A DNA stretch of 64,000 nt from Aquicoccus porphyridii (GCF_008369105.1 NZ_VINQ01000004.1:173436-237435), one strand, 5' to 3'. Counted from the stretch's first letter, positions 31,408 through 41,877 are shown. Numbers and translations: made by a program. The notes: a model not told the origin generated them from the sequence alone.

Positions 31408-32034
31408 ATGCGAAAACCCGACCCCTTCGGTTTCGATATCTCTGTATCGTCGGCCAAGAAGAAGAACCCGCGCGGTCGGCGCGGCATGTCCGGCGCGTCC
31501 GAAACATCGACCCGGGTCTGCGACCACGAGGGGTGCAACGAACCGGGCAAGTTTCGCGCGCCCAAGGCCCCGGACGTGCTCGACGACTATTTCTGGTTCT
31601 GCAAGGAGCACGTGCGCGAATATAACCTCAAGTGGAATTTCTTCGACGGCACGACCGAGGCCGAGATGAACGCACAGGCCTCCAAGGACAAGGTCTGGGA
31701 GCGCCAGACCCGCGACTTCCGTGACCCCGAGGCCCGCGCCTGGGCCCGGCTCGGAATCGAGGACCCGCACCAGGTGCTGGGCGCCAATGCCACGCAGAAC
31801 CCCGGCAAACGCTCCGGCTCGCCGGGCCGTCGCCTGCCCCCCACCGAACGCCGCGCAATCGAGATTCTCGAAGTCAAGGACAGCGCCACGAAAACCGAGG
31901 TGCGCAAGGCGTACAAGGCGCTGATCAAGGTGCTGCACCCCGACATGAACGGCGGTGACCGCTCACAGGAAGAGCAGTTGCAAGAGGTGATGTGGGCCTG
32001 GGAACAGGTCAAGGACAGCCGCAACTTCAAATGA
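31408..32034 (+). CDS. J-domain (DnaJ-like) co-chaperone with C-terminal J domain
   Basis: ATG 31408 (MRKPDPFGFDISVSS) is the natural start; the upstream open frame is antisense to bolA. The 208-residue protein carries a C-terminal J domain (about 150-208) with the HPD triad in LIKVLHPDMNGGD. The N-terminal part has a Cys/His pair (CDHEGC) and a DYFWFCKEHVREYNLKWNFF block seen in alphaproteobacterial J proteins. It would stimulate a DnaK-type chaperone. A J domain at the C-terminus is a minority arrangement. Confidence 0.88.
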   Translation: MRKPDPFGFDISVSSAKKKNPRGRRGMSGASETSTRVCDHEGCNEPGKFRAPKAPDVLDDYFWFCKEHVREYNLKWNFFDGTTEAEMNAQASKDKVWERQTRDFRDPEARAWARLGIEDPHQVLGANATQNPGKRSGSPGRRLPPTERRAIEILEVKDSATKTEVRKAYKALIKVLHPDMNGGDRSQEEQLQEVMWAWEQVKDSRNFK

Positions 32035-32126
32035 CGACCGAGGCCCGCGCGACCCGGCGATTCGCCATCCCACGCGCGCTATCGTGCGGTCGCGTTCAGA
32101 TTTCGTAAGCTTTCGCGCGCATCATC

Positions 32127-32597
32127 TCACGCGGGCCGAAAGACAAGGCTCACACCGTTGATGCAATGCCGCTTGCCGGTGGGTTTCGGCCCGTCATCGA
32201 AAATATGGCCCAAGTGGCTGCCGCAACGCGCACAATGGCATTCGGTATAGGTGCCAAAAAGCGTCCGGTCGGGTTTCGTGCCGATCGCACCGCTCTTGGC
32301 CTGCCAGAAGCTCGGCCAGCCCGTGCCGCTGTCGTACTTGTGCTCGCTCGAATAAAGCGCCAGGTCACAGCCCCGGCAATGATAGGTGCCCGCGCCATAT
32401 TCCTTGTCGAGCGGCGAGGAAAACGCCCGTTCGGTGCCTTCCTTGCGCATCACCTTGTATTCCAGCGGGCTCAGCATCGCGCGCCACTCCTCGTCGGTGC
32501 GCGTCACCTCGAAGGCGCGCGCCAGGCCGGGGGCGATTCCTGCCACCATCGCCGCCGGTGCGGCGAGTGCCAGTTGGAAAAATCTCCGTCGTTGCAT
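32127..32597 (-). CDS. msrB: Peptide-methionine (R)-S-oxide reductase, exported
   Basis: ATG 32597 gives 156 residues. The N-terminus MQRRRFFQLALAAPAAMVAGIAPGLARA looks like a twin-arginine signal, so repair occurs in the periplasm. The MsrB domain has both zinc pairs (CRGC and CARC), the GTGWPSFW substrate loop and the catalytic cysteine in RHCINGVSLVF. It reduces methionine-R-sulfoxide. It is last in a minus-strand series of sigma factor, anti-sigma factor, fasciclin protein and msrB, so it may belong to a stress regulon. Confidence 0.93.
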   Translation of the reverse strand: MQRRRFFQLALAAPAAMVAGIAPGLARAFEVTRTDEEWRAMLSPLEYKVMRKEGTERAFSSPLDKEYGAGTYHCRGCDLALYSSEHKYDSGTGWPSFWQAKSGAIGTKPDRTLFGTYTECHCARCGSHLGHIFDDGPKPTGKRHCINGVSLVFRPA

Positions 32598-32738
32598 GAC
32601 TAACTCCTTTTCCGCCCCTGTTCTGCGCCACATGCGGGGCCCATGCAATCACGCGCCGCGCAACTTCGCGTGAAGCCAGGCGCGCCACGCGGGCCACCGG
32701 TCAACGACCGGCAGCCCCACGATTTGGCGTTGTCAGCT

Positions 32739-33281
32739 TCACATCGCCGGCAGGATCAGCCGGTCGACCACATGGATCACCCCGTTCGATTGCTCGACAT
32801 CCGCGATGGTCACGTTGATCGTCCGTCCGCGCTCGTCTTCCAGCATGATCCGGTCGCCGTCATAGGTCGCCTTGAGCATGCAACCGCCCAGCGTGGGCAC
32901 GACATGCATGCCGCCATCATCGTCGACCATGCCCTTGATCGCGCCCGACATCGCGTCGGCAGCGACCACGTGGCAGGTCAGGACCTGGGTCAACTGGTCT
33001 TTCGCCTCGGGCTGCAACAGCGCCTCGACCGTGCCCTCCTGGAGCCTGTCAAAGGCCGCGTTGGTGGGAGCAAAGACGGTGAACGGCCCCTCGCCCTGAA
33101 GCGTCTCGACCAGCCCCGCCGCCTGCACGGCGGCCACCAGCGTGGTGTGATCGGCCGAATTCACCGCGTTCTCGACAATGTTCTTCGTCGCGAACATCGG
33201 CGCGCCACCGACCATCGGATTTTCGGCCTGGGCGACCCCGGCGAATGCGGTGAATGCGGCGACAAGTGCGATCTGTTTCAT
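32739..33281 (-). CDS. Secreted fasciclin-domain protein
   Basis: From ATG 33281 the product is 180 residues with a signal peptide (MKQIALVAAFTAFAGVAQAE). One fasciclin (FAS1) domain covers about residues 35-180, with TLVAAVQAAGLVETLQGEGPFTVFAPTNAAFDRL and the C-terminal VIHVVDRLILP. FAS1 domains mediate adhesion or ligand binding outside the cytoplasm. It lies downstream of an ECF sigma/anti-sigma pair; in mycobacteria the SigK-RskA pair controls fasciclin proteins, so the linkage is meaningful. Confidence 0.92.
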   Translation of the reverse strand: MKQIALVAAFTAFAGVAQAENPMVGGAPMFATKNIVENAVNSADHTTLVAAVQAAGLVETLQGEGPFTVFAPTNAAFDRLQEGTVEALLQPEAKDQLTQVLTCHVVAADAMSGAIKGMVDDDGGMHVVPTLGGCMLKATYDGDRIMLEDERGRTINVTIADVEQSNGVIHVVDRLILPAM

Positions 33282-33369
33282 GTCTTGGTCCTTTCGTGTT
33301 GCGTTGTCCCTGCCCCTCACAGGCAGGTCACACGCAGTCACGTCAGGGCCGGTCCCGGGGTTTCTCCTC

Positions 33370-34068
33370 TCACGAACCTGTGATCACCTGCCCCGCAGCC
33401 AGCACCGCGCCGGTCGGTTGCCCGGTCGGTGATCCCCCCGCGGGTTCATCGGAAATCGCAAGTGTCGCCCCGGCCATCTGCGGGCCAAGAGCATCGGGTA
33501 CGGACAGCACACCGCGCTCGCGCTCGGGCAGAACCCCGAGCGAGACAGGCGCCGCATCGCCCGCAATCAGCCAAAGCTCGAACGAGCGCCCGGGTTCCGG
33601 TGCGCCGCCAACCCGCGAAACCTCAAGCTGACCTGTCGCTTCGTCATATCCGGCCAGAACCCGCAAATCGCCGCTCTCGGCCTCGATGTAAGCAACCAGA
33701 TCGGCCTGTGGCACTGTCGGCGTCCCGAATGGCCCCAGATAGAGCAAAAGCACCGCCAGCATCGCCGCCAGCGCCGCACCCAGCCCCCAACCACGCCAGT
33801 AACGCCAGCGCGAGCGTCCCGGTCCCGCCTGCGTCGACCCGAACAGCCCGCTCTCAAGTTCCTGCCAGACATGCGCGGGCGGAGGCACGTCCGCACCATC
33901 CGCCAAGCCGGCGAAATGCTCGGCCCAGGCGGCATATTCCGCCCGCAAATCGGGATCGTCGCGCAGCCGCGCCTCGAACGCCCTCGCCTCGGCCTCGTCC
34001 AGCAGGCCAAGCGCGTATTCCGCGGCGCGGATACGGTCGTCTTCCCGGTCTGGCCTTCCCTCGCTCAT
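33370..34068 (-). CDS. Anti-sigma factor (RskA-like)
   Basis: From ATG 34068 the product is 232 residues. The N-terminal anti-sigma domain (about 10-60, AAEYALGLLDEAEARAFEARLRDDPDLRAEYAAW) faces the cytoplasm; one membrane segment follows (about 95-115, GLGAALAAMLAVLLLYLGPFG); the C-terminal part is periplasmic and contains GRSFELWLIAGDAAPVSLGVL, typical of the RskA C-terminal domain. Its start overlaps the sigma-factor stop by 4 bases, as is usual for such pairs. It holds the sigma factor inactive until an envelope signal appears. Confidence 0.9.
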   Translation of the reverse strand: MSEGRPDREDDRIRAAEYALGLLDEAEARAFEARLRDDPDLRAEYAAWAEHFAGLADGADVPPPAHVWQELESGLFGSTQAGPGRSRWRYWRGWGLGAALAAMLAVLLLYLGPFGTPTVPQADLVAYIEAESGDLRVLAGYDEATGQLEVSRVGGAPEPGRSFELWLIAGDAAPVSLGVLPERERGVLSVPDALGPQMAGATLAISDEPAGGSPTGQPTGAVLAAGQVITGS

Positions 34069-34622
34069 CGGCTCAGGCACTCCCTCAGTTTCAACAGGCT
34101 GCGACGCAGCCATGTCCGCATGGTGTTGAGCGGCACCTCGTGGCGCGCGGCCAGCTCGGCATAGCTCAACCCCTCGATATAGGCCCCGCGCACAGCCCCC
34201 GCCCGCGCGGCTTCCAACTCGTCCAGACAGGCGTCGATCCGCGCCCGCTCATCGGCGGCCACAACCTGCGCCTCGGGGCCGGGGGCCGGATCGGCCATAT
34301 GCGCCGTGGCCTCGTCCGGATTGCCCGCACGCGTCACCCCGGTCGCCCGCAGTCGGCGCAATCGGTCGATACTCAGATTTCGCGTCACCGTGATCAACCA
34401 TGTCATCGGGCTCAGCCCGTTGGCGCGATAGCGGTCGGCCTTGTGCCAGATCCGCACAAACACCTCCTGCAACACCTCTTCGGCTTCGGCCCTGTCATTC
34501 AAGATACGCAAGGCAACCCCGAAAAGTTTCGCGGAGGTCGCCCGATAAAGCCCGGCAAACGCCGCCCGGTCGCCCATGGCGGTGCGGGCCAGCATGTCTT
34601 CTATATCCGCGTGCGTCGTCAT
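34065..34622 (-). CDS. ECF RNA polymerase sigma factor (SigK-like)
   Basis: ATG 34622 (MTTHADIEDM) gives 185 residues; a GTG at 34658 is an alternative start. Region 2 is clear (RATSAKLFGVALRILNDRAEAEEVLQEVFVRIWHKADRY), as is region 4 (GLSYAELAARHEVPLNTMRTWLRRSLLKLRECL). The SWLITVTRN-type segment reads MTWLITVTRNLSIDRLRR. It probably directs its own operon with the anti-sigma, fasciclin and msrB genes. It diverges from cobS. Confidence 0.93.
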   Translation of the reverse strand: MTTHADIEDMLARTAMGDRAAFAGLYRATSAKLFGVALRILNDRAEAEEVLQEVFVRIWHKADRYRANGLSPMTWLITVTRNLSIDRLRRLRATGVTRAGNPDEATAHMADPAPGPEAQVVAADERARIDACLDELEAARAGAVRGAYIEGLSYAELAARHEVPLNTMRTWLRRSLLKLRECLSR

Positions 34623-34801
34623 CGAGGCGAGATTGGCACGAAACCGGCCCAGCGTCACCTACCGACAAGGCGCTGTAGAATTTTTTTCGCCGCACCGCCC
34701 CGACGCCCCCGCGTCAGACCGCCCCGACCCTTGCCCTTGGGCGCAATTTATTGCACCACGTGCGGGTTGGCATTTTGGCCGGGCTCAGAGGACGACAGAA
34801 C

Positions 34802-35788
34802 ATGGCGGACGGATCGATCGACATCAACGCGAAACCCACCGAGGAAATCTCGGTCCGCGAGGTCTTTGGCATTGATACGGACATGACGATAAAAGGGTTT
34901 TCCGACCGCTCCGAACGGGTGCCCGATATCGATTCGACCTACAAGTTCGACCCCGACACCACGCTCGCCATCCTTGCCGGGTTCTCGCACAACCGCCGGG
35001 TGATGATCCAAGGCTATCACGGCACCGGCAAATCCACCCATATCGAACAGGTGGCCGCGCATCTCAACTGGCCCTGCGTGCGCGTCAATCTCGACAGCCA
35101 TATCAGCCGGATCGACCTCATCGGCAAGGACGCGATCAAGCTCAAGGACGGCAAGCAGGTCACCGAGTTTCACGAGGGCATCCTGCCCTGGGCGCTGCGC
35201 AACCCCACCGCCATCGTGTTCGACGAATACGACGCCGGCCGTGCCGACGTGATGTTCGTGATCCAGCGGGTTCTCGAAACCGACGGCAAGCTCACCCTGC
35301 TCGACCAGAACGAGATCATCACCCCGCACAAGTATTTCCGCCTCTTCGCCACCGCCAACACCGTCGGCCTGGGTGACACGACCGGGCTTTATCACGGGGT
35401 GCAACAGATCAACCAGGCCCAGATGGACCGCTGGAGCCTCGTCGCCACGCTGAACTATCTCAGCCATGACGCCGAAACCGCCATCGTTCTGGCCAAGAAC
35501 CCGCATTACAACACCGAAAAGGGCCGCCGCATCGTCAGCCAGATGGTCACCATCGCGGACCTCACGCGCACCGCCTTCATGAACGGCGACCTCTCGACCC
35601 TGATGAGCCCGCGCACGGTCATCACATGGGCCCAGAACGCCGAGATTTTCCGCAATGTCGGCTATGCCTTCCGCGTGACTTTCCTCAACAAATGCGACGA
35701 GCTCGAGCGCCAGACCGTGGCCGAATTCTACCAGCGCTGCTTTGACGAGGAACTCCCCGAGTCGGCCGCCAGCGTGAGCCTGGGATGA
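34802..35788 (+). CDS. cobS: Aerobic cobaltochelatase subunit CobS
   Basis: ATG 34802 gives 328 residues, the CobS length. It is an AAA+ ATPase with Walker [10 protein letters not shown] (about residue 70), Walker [11 protein letters not shown] and the [15 protein letters not shown] sensor segment. With CobT it forms the chaperone-like motor that lets CobN insert cobalt into hydrogenobyrinate a,c-diamide in the oxygen-dependent cobalamin pathway. cobT follows after 85 bases. The end product controls the riboswitch in front of nrdHIEF, about 14 kb away. Confidence 0.96.
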   Translation: MADGSIDINAKPTEEISVREVFGIDTDMTIKGFSDRSERVPDIDSTYKFDPDTTLAILAGFSHNRRVMIQGYHGTGKSTHIEQVAAHLNWPCVRVNLDSHISRIDLIGKDAIKLKDGKQVTEFHEGILPWALRNPTAIVFDEYDAGRADVMFVIQRVLETDGKLTLLDQNEIITPHKYFRLFATANTVGLGDTTGLYHGVQQINQAQMDRWSLVATLNYLSHDAETAIVLAKNPHYNTEKGRRIVSQMVTIADLTRTAFMNGDLSTLMSPRTVITWAQNAEIFRNVGYAFRVTFLNKCDELERQTVAEFYQRCFDEELPESAASVSLG

Positions 35789-35873
35789 CGCGCAGCCGCT
35801 CATCCTGCCCTGACATGCGGGCCGCGCAAGGCGACCCGCAAGGGCCGATGAGCGTCCTGCCAAGGACATCGCG

Positions 35874-37748
35874 ATGAGCAAACCCACCGACAACCCCGCC
35901 GATCCGTTCAAGAAGGCCCTGGCCGAGGCCACCAAGGTCATGGCCGACGATCCCGAACTGTCGGTCTCCTATTCGGTCGATCCCGCCGGGCTTTCGGGCG
36001 ATGCGATGCGCCTGCCGCAGGTCAGCCGCCGGATGACCCGCGACGAGGTTCTGCTCGCCCGCGGCACGGCGGACGCACTGGCGCTCCGGCACAAGTTCCA
36101 CGATGGCGCCACCCACGCCAAATACGCGCCGCCCGGCGATATGGCCCGCGACATCTACGAGGCGATGGAAACCGCCCGTTGCGAGGCGATGGGCGCGCGC
36201 GAAATGCCCGGCACCTCGGGCAATATCGACGCCAAGATCGCCGACGAGGCCCGCCGTCGCGGCTATGAGCAGATCACCGACAGTTCCGACGCACCGCTGG
36301 CCGCCGCCGCCGGCTATCTCACCCGCCATCTTGCTACCGGTCGCGACCTGCCCCCCGGGGCCGACAACGTCATGAAGCTCTGGCAGGGTTTCATCGAGGA
36401 GCAGGCCGGCGGCACACTTGAGGACCTCCAGGAAAAGCTCTCCGATCAGGCCGAATTCGCCCGTTTCGCCCGCCAGGTCATCACCGATCTGGGCTATGGC
36501 GATCAGTTGGGCGATGATCCCGACGCGCCCGACGACGACCAGGACGATCAGGACGACGAGGCGCAGGAAGAGGAAAATCCCGAGGACGCGGGCCAGGAAG
36601 ACAGCGAGGACCAGTCCGGCGAGGCCGATCCCGAGCAGACCCAAGACGATCAGCAGGACGCCTCAGAAGCCCAGGTCTCGATGGACGAAATGGCCGAGGA
36701 CGAAATGGGCGACGAGGCCGAAATGCCCGACGGCGAGGCCCCGCTCGATCCACCGCCACCGCCGCAACTCTCGGATGCCGACCCCGATTACCGCGCCTTT
36801 GAAACCGAATTCGACGAAGAGATCGCCGCCGAAGACCTTGCCGAACCGGCCGAGCTTGAACGGCTGCGCTCCTATCTCGATCAACAGCTTGACCCGCTCA
36901 AGGGCGCGGTGGGACGGCTTGCCAACAAGCTCCAGCGCCGGTTGCAGGCCCAGCAGAACCGCTCGTGGGAGTTCGACCGCGAAGAGGGTATCCTCGACGC
37001 CGGGCGCCTCGCGCGCGTGGTGGCCAACCCCACAACGCCGCTCTCCTTCAAGGTCGAGAAAGACACCGAGTTCCGCGACACGGTGGTGACGCTGCTTCTC
37101 GACAATTCCGGCTCGATGCGGGGCCGTCCGATCTCGATCGCGGCGATCTGCGCCGATGTGCTCGCCCGCACGCTGGAGCGTTGCGACGTCAAGGTCGAGA
37201 TCCTTGGCTTCACCACCCGGGCATGGAAAGGCGGTCAAAGCCGCGAGAGATGGCTCAATGACGGCCGCCCGGCCCAGCCCGGCCGCCTCAACGACCTGCG
37301 CCACATCGTCTACAAGGGCGCGGATGCGCCGTGGCGCCGGGTCCGGCCCAACCTCGGGCTGATGATGAAAGAGGGGCTCCTGAAGGAAAACATCGACGGC
37401 GAGGCGCTGGAATGGGCGCATCGCCGCATGCTGATGCGCCCCGAGGCGCGGCGCATCCTGATGGTGATCTCCGACGGCGCGCCGGTCGATGATTCGACCC
37501 TCTCGGTCAACCCGGCCAATTACCTCGAAAAACACCTGCGCGACGTGATCGCGATGATCGAAAAGAAAAAGATCGTCGAGCTTCTGGCCATCGGCATCGG
37601 CCATGACGTGACCCGCTATTACGAGCGCGCGGTGACGATCACCGATGTCGAACAACTGGCCGGCGCCATGACCGAACAGCTGGCCGCCCTGTTCGACACC
37701 GACCCACGCGCAAGGGCACGATTCCTCGGCATCAGGAAGGCCGGTTAA
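35874..37748 (+). CDS. cobT: Aerobic cobaltochelatase subunit CobT
   Basis: The 624-residue protein has three parts: an N-terminal CobT domain (about 1-215), a very acidic low-complexity region (about 215-300, dominated by Asp, Glu and Gln) and a C-terminal von Willebrand A domain with the MIDAS motif DNSGSMRG near residue 410. This layout is that of CobT. It couples the CobS hexamer to CobN. cobN is not in this window. Confidence 0.95.
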   Translation: MSKPTDNPADPFKKALAEATKVMADDPELSVSYSVDPAGLSGDAMRLPQVSRRMTRDEVLLARGTADALALRHKFHDGATHAKYAPPGDMARDIYEAMETARCEAMGAREMPGTSGNIDAKIADEARRRGYEQITDSSDAPLAAAAGYLTRHLATGRDLPPGADNVMKLWQGFIEEQAGGTLEDLQEKLSDQAEFARFARQVITDLGYGDQLGDDPDAPDDDQDDQDDEAQEEENPEDAGQEDSEDQSGEADPEQTQDDQQDASEAQVSMDEMAEDEMGDEAEMPDGEAPLDPPPPPQLSDADPDYRAFETEFDEEIAAEDLAEPAELERLRSYLDQQLDPLKGAVGRLANKLQRRLQAQQNRSWEFDREEGILDAGRLARVVANPTTPLSFKVEKDTEFRDTVVTLLLDNSGSMRGRPISIAAICADVLARTLERCDVKVEILGFTTRAWKGGQSRERWLNDGRPAQPGRLNDLRHIVYKGADAPWRRVRPNLGLMMKEGLLKENIDGEALEWAHRRMLMRPEARRILMVISDGAPVDDSTLSVNPANYLEKHLRDVIAMIEKKKIVELLAIGIGHDVTRYYERAVTITDVEQLAGAMTEQLAALFDTDPRARARFLGIRKAG

Positions 37749-37864
37749 GGCCCGACCGGACCATCCCGCCATCAGATCGCGCAGGTGCGACAGGTTTCCC
37801 GCCTTTGCCTGTTGCGCATGGGCGGATTTCCTTGTTCGATGCGGCCAAACTACAGGGGATTTTC

Positions 37865-39667
37865 ATGTTTCAAAGTTTCCAGGACACCTCGAACCCATCC
37901 AAAGGCCCCGAGCGGCTGGCCACGCTGCGTGCGCTCATGCGCCGCGAAGGGTTTGCCGGTTTTCTCGTGCCACGCGCCGATGCGCATCAGGGCGAATACG
38001 TCGCCGAACGCGACGCCCGGCTGGCATGGCTCACCGGTTTCACCGGGTCGGCCGGGTTCTGTGCGGTGCTCCCGCACAAGGCCGGGGTCTTCATCGACGG
38101 GCGCTATCGCACACAGGTCAAGCGACAGGTTGATCCTGATCATTTCACCCCGGTCCCCTGGCCCGAGACCCAGCTTGGCGATTGGCTCGCGGCCGAACTG
38201 CCCGACGGGGGCACCGTGGCCTATGACCCGTGGCTTCACACCCCCGACGAGATCGCAACGCTTGAACAAAAGCTTGCACCCAAGGGCATAGCACTTGCCC
38301 CCCATGGCAATCTCGTCGACATGATCTGGTCGGATCAGCCTCCGCCCCCCACCGGCCGCATCACCCCCTATCCCGCCGATCTCGCTGGCGAATCGCACGA
38401 GGGCAAACGCGCCCGGCTGGCCGAGGCACTGCGCAGTGCCGGGCAATCGGCGGCGGTGATCACGCTTGCGGATTCCATCGCGTGGCTCTTGAACATCCGC
38501 GGTGCGGACATCCCGCGCAACCCGGTGCCCCACGCCTTCGCCATCCTGCACGACGATGCGCGCCTGACGCTCTTTGTCGATCCGGCCAAGCTCGATGACA
38601 GCCTGCGCGCCCATCTCGGTGGGCAGGTCACGATCCGTCCACCCTCGGCCTTTGCCCCGGCGCTGCATTCGCTGACCGGCAAGGTGCGCGTCGACCCCAA
38701 GACCGCCCCGATCCTCGTGGTGCAGGAACTCGACGAGGCTGGCGTCGCCCATGACCGGGGCGAAGACCCCTGCCTTCTGCCCAAGGCCCGCAAGACCCGC
38801 GCCGAAATCGCCGCCACAAGCGAAGCGCATCTGCGCGACGCCTCCGCGATGGTCGAATTCCTCGCCTGGTTCGACGCCCAAGCCCCCGATACGATTACCG
38901 AGATCGACGTGGTCACCGCCCTCGAAGGATTCCGCCGCGCCACCAACGCGCTGATCGACATCAGCTTCGACACCATCGCGGGCACCGGCCCCAACGGTGC
39001 GGTGATGCATTACCGCGTGACCGAGGGGTCAAACACGCGGCTCGAAGACGGGCACCTGATCGTGGTCGACAGCGGCGGGCAATATATCGACGGCACCACC
39101 GACATCACCCGCACCCTGCCCGTGGGCCGCGTGGGTGACGAGGAACGTCACTGCTTCACCCGCGTTCTCAAGGGCATGATCGCGATTTCCCGGGCGCGCT
39201 TTCCCAAGGGCCTCGCCGGGCGCGATCTCGACGCGCTGGCGCGGTATCCCCTCTGGCTCGCCGGGCAGGATTTCAACCACGGCACCGGCCATGGCGTGGG
39301 GGTCTATCTCTGCGTTCACGAAGGCCCGCAGCGTCTTGCCCGGATAAGCCATGTGCCGCTCGATCCCGGCATGATCCTGTCGAACGAACCCGGCTATTAC
39401 CGCGAAGGCGCCTTCGGCATCCGCCTTGAAAACCTGATCGTCGTGCGCGAGGCCGAGGCCCTGCAAGGCGGGGATGATCGCGACATGTACGATTTCGAAA
39501 CCCTGACATGGGTGCCGATCGACCGTCGCCTGATCCTGCCCACGATGATGACCGCCGATGAAATCGACTGGCTCAACCGTTATCACGCCGCCTGCCGCGA
39601 CAAAATCGGCCCTCGGGTTTCCGAGGCGGCTCGGCTATGGTTGCAAGGCGCGACCGAGCCACTTTGA
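37865..39667 (+). CDS. Xaa-Pro aminopeptidase (aminopeptidase P, M24B)
   Basis: ATG 37865 gives 600 residues, the length of the three-domain aminopeptidase P. The metal ligands are all present: the two aspartates in VVDSGGQYIDGTTDITRT, the histidine in GTGHGVGVYLCVHEGP, and glutamates in LSNEPGYY and GIRLENLIVV. It removes N-terminal residues that precede proline. This intact set contrasts with the altered site of the M24 protein at 13677. Confidence 0.94.
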   Translation: MFQSFQDTSNPSKGPERLATLRALMRREGFAGFLVPRADAHQGEYVAERDARLAWLTGFTGSAGFCAVLPHKAGVFIDGRYRTQVKRQVDPDHFTPVPWPETQLGDWLAAELPDGGTVAYDPWLHTPDEIATLEQKLAPKGIALAPHGNLVDMIWSDQPPPPTGRITPYPADLAGESHEGKRARLAEALRSAGQSAAVITLADSIAWLLNIRGADIPRNPVPHAFAILHDDARLTLFVDPAKLDDSLRAHLGGQVTIRPPSAFAPALHSLTGKVRVDPKTAPILVVQELDEAGVAHDRGEDPCLLPKARKTRAEIAATSEAHLRDASAMVEFLAWFDAQAPDTITEIDVVTALEGFRRATNALIDISFDTIAGTGPNGAVMHYRVTEGSNTRLEDGHLIVVDSGGQYIDGTTDITRTLPVGRVGDEERHCFTRVLKGMIAISRARFPKGLAGRDLDALARYPLWLAGQDFNHGTGHGVGVYLCVHEGPQRLARISHVPLDPGMILSNEPGYYREGAFGIRLENLIVVREAEALQGGDDRDMYDFETLTWVPIDRRLILPTMMTADEIDWLNRYHAACRDKIGPRVSEAARLWLQGATEPL

Positions 39668-39727
39668 CATGTCGGCGCAACAATTGCGCGTCAGACTGGC
39701 GTGGCGAAACCCGGGAGGAAACGGAAA

Positions 39728-40072
39728 ATGGCACCGAAAATCACGATCACACGCGCGCCCGGCACATGGGTGGTGCGCGCAGGCGGCGCCGTTCTGGGCG
39801 AGTCGAAGAATGCGCTGGAACTCGTCGAAGGCGACATGCCCCCGGTGATCTATTTCCCGCGCGAAGACATCGCCATGGCCTTTCTTGACGAAAGCGACCA
39901 CGCGACGACCTGCCCATGGAAGGGTGCGGCGCGTTACTTCTCGATCGTGACCAAATCGACCACGCTTGAAAACACCGTCTGGTCCTATGAAAATCCGCAG
40001 GAAGACGTGGCCCGTATCAAGGATCACCTCGCCTTTTACCCCAGCGAAAAAGTGGCGGTCGAGCAGGTCTGA
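39728..40072 (+). CDS. DUF427 domain protein
   Basis: ATG 39728 follows GGGAGGAAACGG and gives 114 residues. The sequence VIYFPREDIAMAFL, TTCPWKGAARYFSI and NTVWSYENPQEDVARIKDHLAFYP is diagnostic for DUF427, a small beta-rich family of unknown function. It stands alone 60 bases after aminopeptidase P and converges on the ClC gene. Confidence 0.9.
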   Translation: MAPKITITRAPGTWVVRAGGAVLGESKNALELVEGDMPPVIYFPREDIAMAFLDESDHATTCPWKGAARYFSIVTKSTTLENTVWSYENPQEDVARIKDHLAFYPSEKVAVEQV

Positions 40073-40084
40073 CCCGCAGCACGC

Positions 40085-41773
40085 TCAGGAATGCTCTTCC
40101 TCCGCCGTCGCCGCCAGCGCCCGGTTATAGGATTTGAGCGCATCGACATGCCAGAGCGCGCCCCATAGTTCGGGGCGATTATTCTCGCCGGTGAGACTCA
40201 GCACCGGAAGATACGCCGCGCCCGACTGTTCAAAGACCGGCATCGCGGTTTCGAGCGTCGCGTTGGCGTCGACATAGATACCGTCCTCGACCATCTGCCA
40301 CAGGTCGCTCTCGTCCGGGCATTCACGCTCGCCCAACGGCTTCATCAGGCTCACCACCCGGAACATCGCCAGCAGATAGGCTTGTGGGCCAGCAGCGAGA
40401 CGCACCCCGCGCCGTTCAAGCTGGGTCAGGAAAAACGACCGATCCACCAGCCGCGAACTCAGCGCCGTCGACATGCTGACCGCGACCATCACCGCCAGCC
40501 CGGTCTGCCAGTCTCCGGTCATCTCGAACACGATCAGCGTGGTCGAGATCGGCGCACCCAGCACCGCCGCGGCCACCGCGCCCATACCCGCCAGCGCATA
40601 AAGCGTGTCCGCACCCGACACCTCGGGAAAGACCGACGTGGCGATCAGGCCAAACGCGAGCCCGGTCAACGCCCCCACCATGAGCGACGGTGAAAAGACA
40701 CCGCCCCCCATGCGCCCCGCCATGGTGATCGCCACCGCAACCACCTTGAGCACGCAAAACACCACCGCCTCATGCAGGACAAGTTGCCCGGTCAGCGCGG
40801 CGCTCGTGGTCTCATATCCGACACCGATGATATGCGGAAACCAGATCGCGATCCCCCCCAGCAGGAGCCCGGTCACCGCCGGGCGCAGCCAGCGCGGCAA
40901 ACCGATCCGTGCCTGCGTATGGCCGGCCATGTCCTCGGCCAGGAAAATCACCCGCATCATCACCACCGCAACCAGGCCACACACCAGCCCGAGCAACAGG
41001 AAGGCAGGCAACTCGACATAGAATTCCAGTGCCGAGGTGCCGGGCAAGGCGAACTCGGTCACATCGCCAAAGGCCAAGCGGTTGATCACCGTCCCGGCCA
41101 CGCTGGCGATGACGATGGGGGCGAAGGCATGCACCGCGAAATGCCGCAGCACCACCTCGAGCGCGAACAACGCCCCCGCGATCGGCGCGTTGAAACTCGC
41201 CGAAACCGCGGCAGCCACCGCGCATCCCATCAGGTCGCGCCCGGTCATGCCGCTGGCGTGAATCCGGTTGCTCACCCAACTCGAAATCAGGCTGGCCAGA
41301 TGCACCACCGGCCCCTCGCGCCCGGTCGATCCGCCCGTGCCCAGCGTAATCAGCGAGGCCAGCGCCGAGGCCACACCGGCCCGCCCCTCGACCCGCCCCT
41401 GGTAAAGCGCCGCCCCCTCGATCACGTCCGACACCGAGCGCACGCGCCCGTCATCGGTAAAGAAATGCAGGATCAGCCCCACCGCCAACCCGCCCAGCGT
41501 CGGAATGATCAGCACCCAGATCCACGGCAGCGTCTCGGCAAAGGAATGCAGCCGGTTCACGTTGTCGGTGCCATAGGCCCAGCCCTGCAATGCCTCGATT
41601 CCCAACCGGAACAGCAACGCGGAAAACCCGGCCCCGATCCCGATCACCAACGCCAACAGCCAGAACTGGAACTGGCTCGGCCCGGTCTCGCGCAGGATTG
41701 CAAAGGTCCGCCGGATCTCCTGCGCGGCCCGTGCGCGTGTTTCTGTCCAGAAGGATCGTTGCGGCCGGTTCAT
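40085..41773 (-). CDS. ClC-family chloride channel/antiporter with C-terminal CBS domain
   Basis: ATG 41773 gives 562 residues (a GTG one codon earlier is possible). The membrane part has the ClC selectivity motifs GSTGREGP (with the gating glutamate) and GGGVFSPSLMVGALTG; the proton-glutamate position was not checked. After the last helix there is a cytoplasmic region with a CBS-like segment (about 470-545, DGIYVDANATLETAMPVFEQSGAAYLPVL). It moves chloride, possibly coupled to protons. It diverges from the GlcD-type gene. Confidence 0.92.
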   Translation of the reverse strand: MNRPQRSFWTETRARAAQEIRRTFAILRETGPSQFQFWLLALVIGIGAGFSALLFRLGIEALQGWAYGTDNVNRLHSFAETLPWIWVLIIPTLGGLAVGLILHFFTDDGRVRSVSDVIEGAALYQGRVEGRAGVASALASLITLGTGGSTGREGPVVHLASLISSWVSNRIHASGMTGRDLMGCAVAAAVSASFNAPIAGALFALEVVLRHFAVHAFAPIVIASVAGTVINRLAFGDVTEFALPGTSALEFYVELPAFLLLGLVCGLVAVVMMRVIFLAEDMAGHTQARIGLPRWLRPAVTGLLLGGIAIWFPHIIGVGYETTSAALTGQLVLHEAVVFCVLKVVAVAITMAGRMGGGVFSPSLMVGALTGLAFGLIATSVFPEVSGADTLYALAGMGAVAAAVLGAPISTTLIVFEMTGDWQTGLAVMVAVSMSTALSSRLVDRSFFLTQLERRGVRLAAGPQAYLLAMFRVVSLMKPLGERECPDESDLWQMVEDGIYVDANATLETAMPVFEQSGAAYLPVLSLTGENNRPELWGALWHVDALKSYNRALAATAEEEHS

Positions 41774-41877
41774 CACATCTCAATCGCGGGCAATTTTAGA
41801 CAAATCCGGCGGGACGCCCCTTCCCCATACCTCCGGCATACCTTACGGTCTTGGCCAACCACTCGTCGGAGGAAAAC

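Noticed and set aside
36450..36780. A low-complexity repeat inside cobT as a possible tandem-repeat insertion
   Set aside because: The acidic Asp/Glu/Gln-rich linker is a normal feature of CobT proteins.
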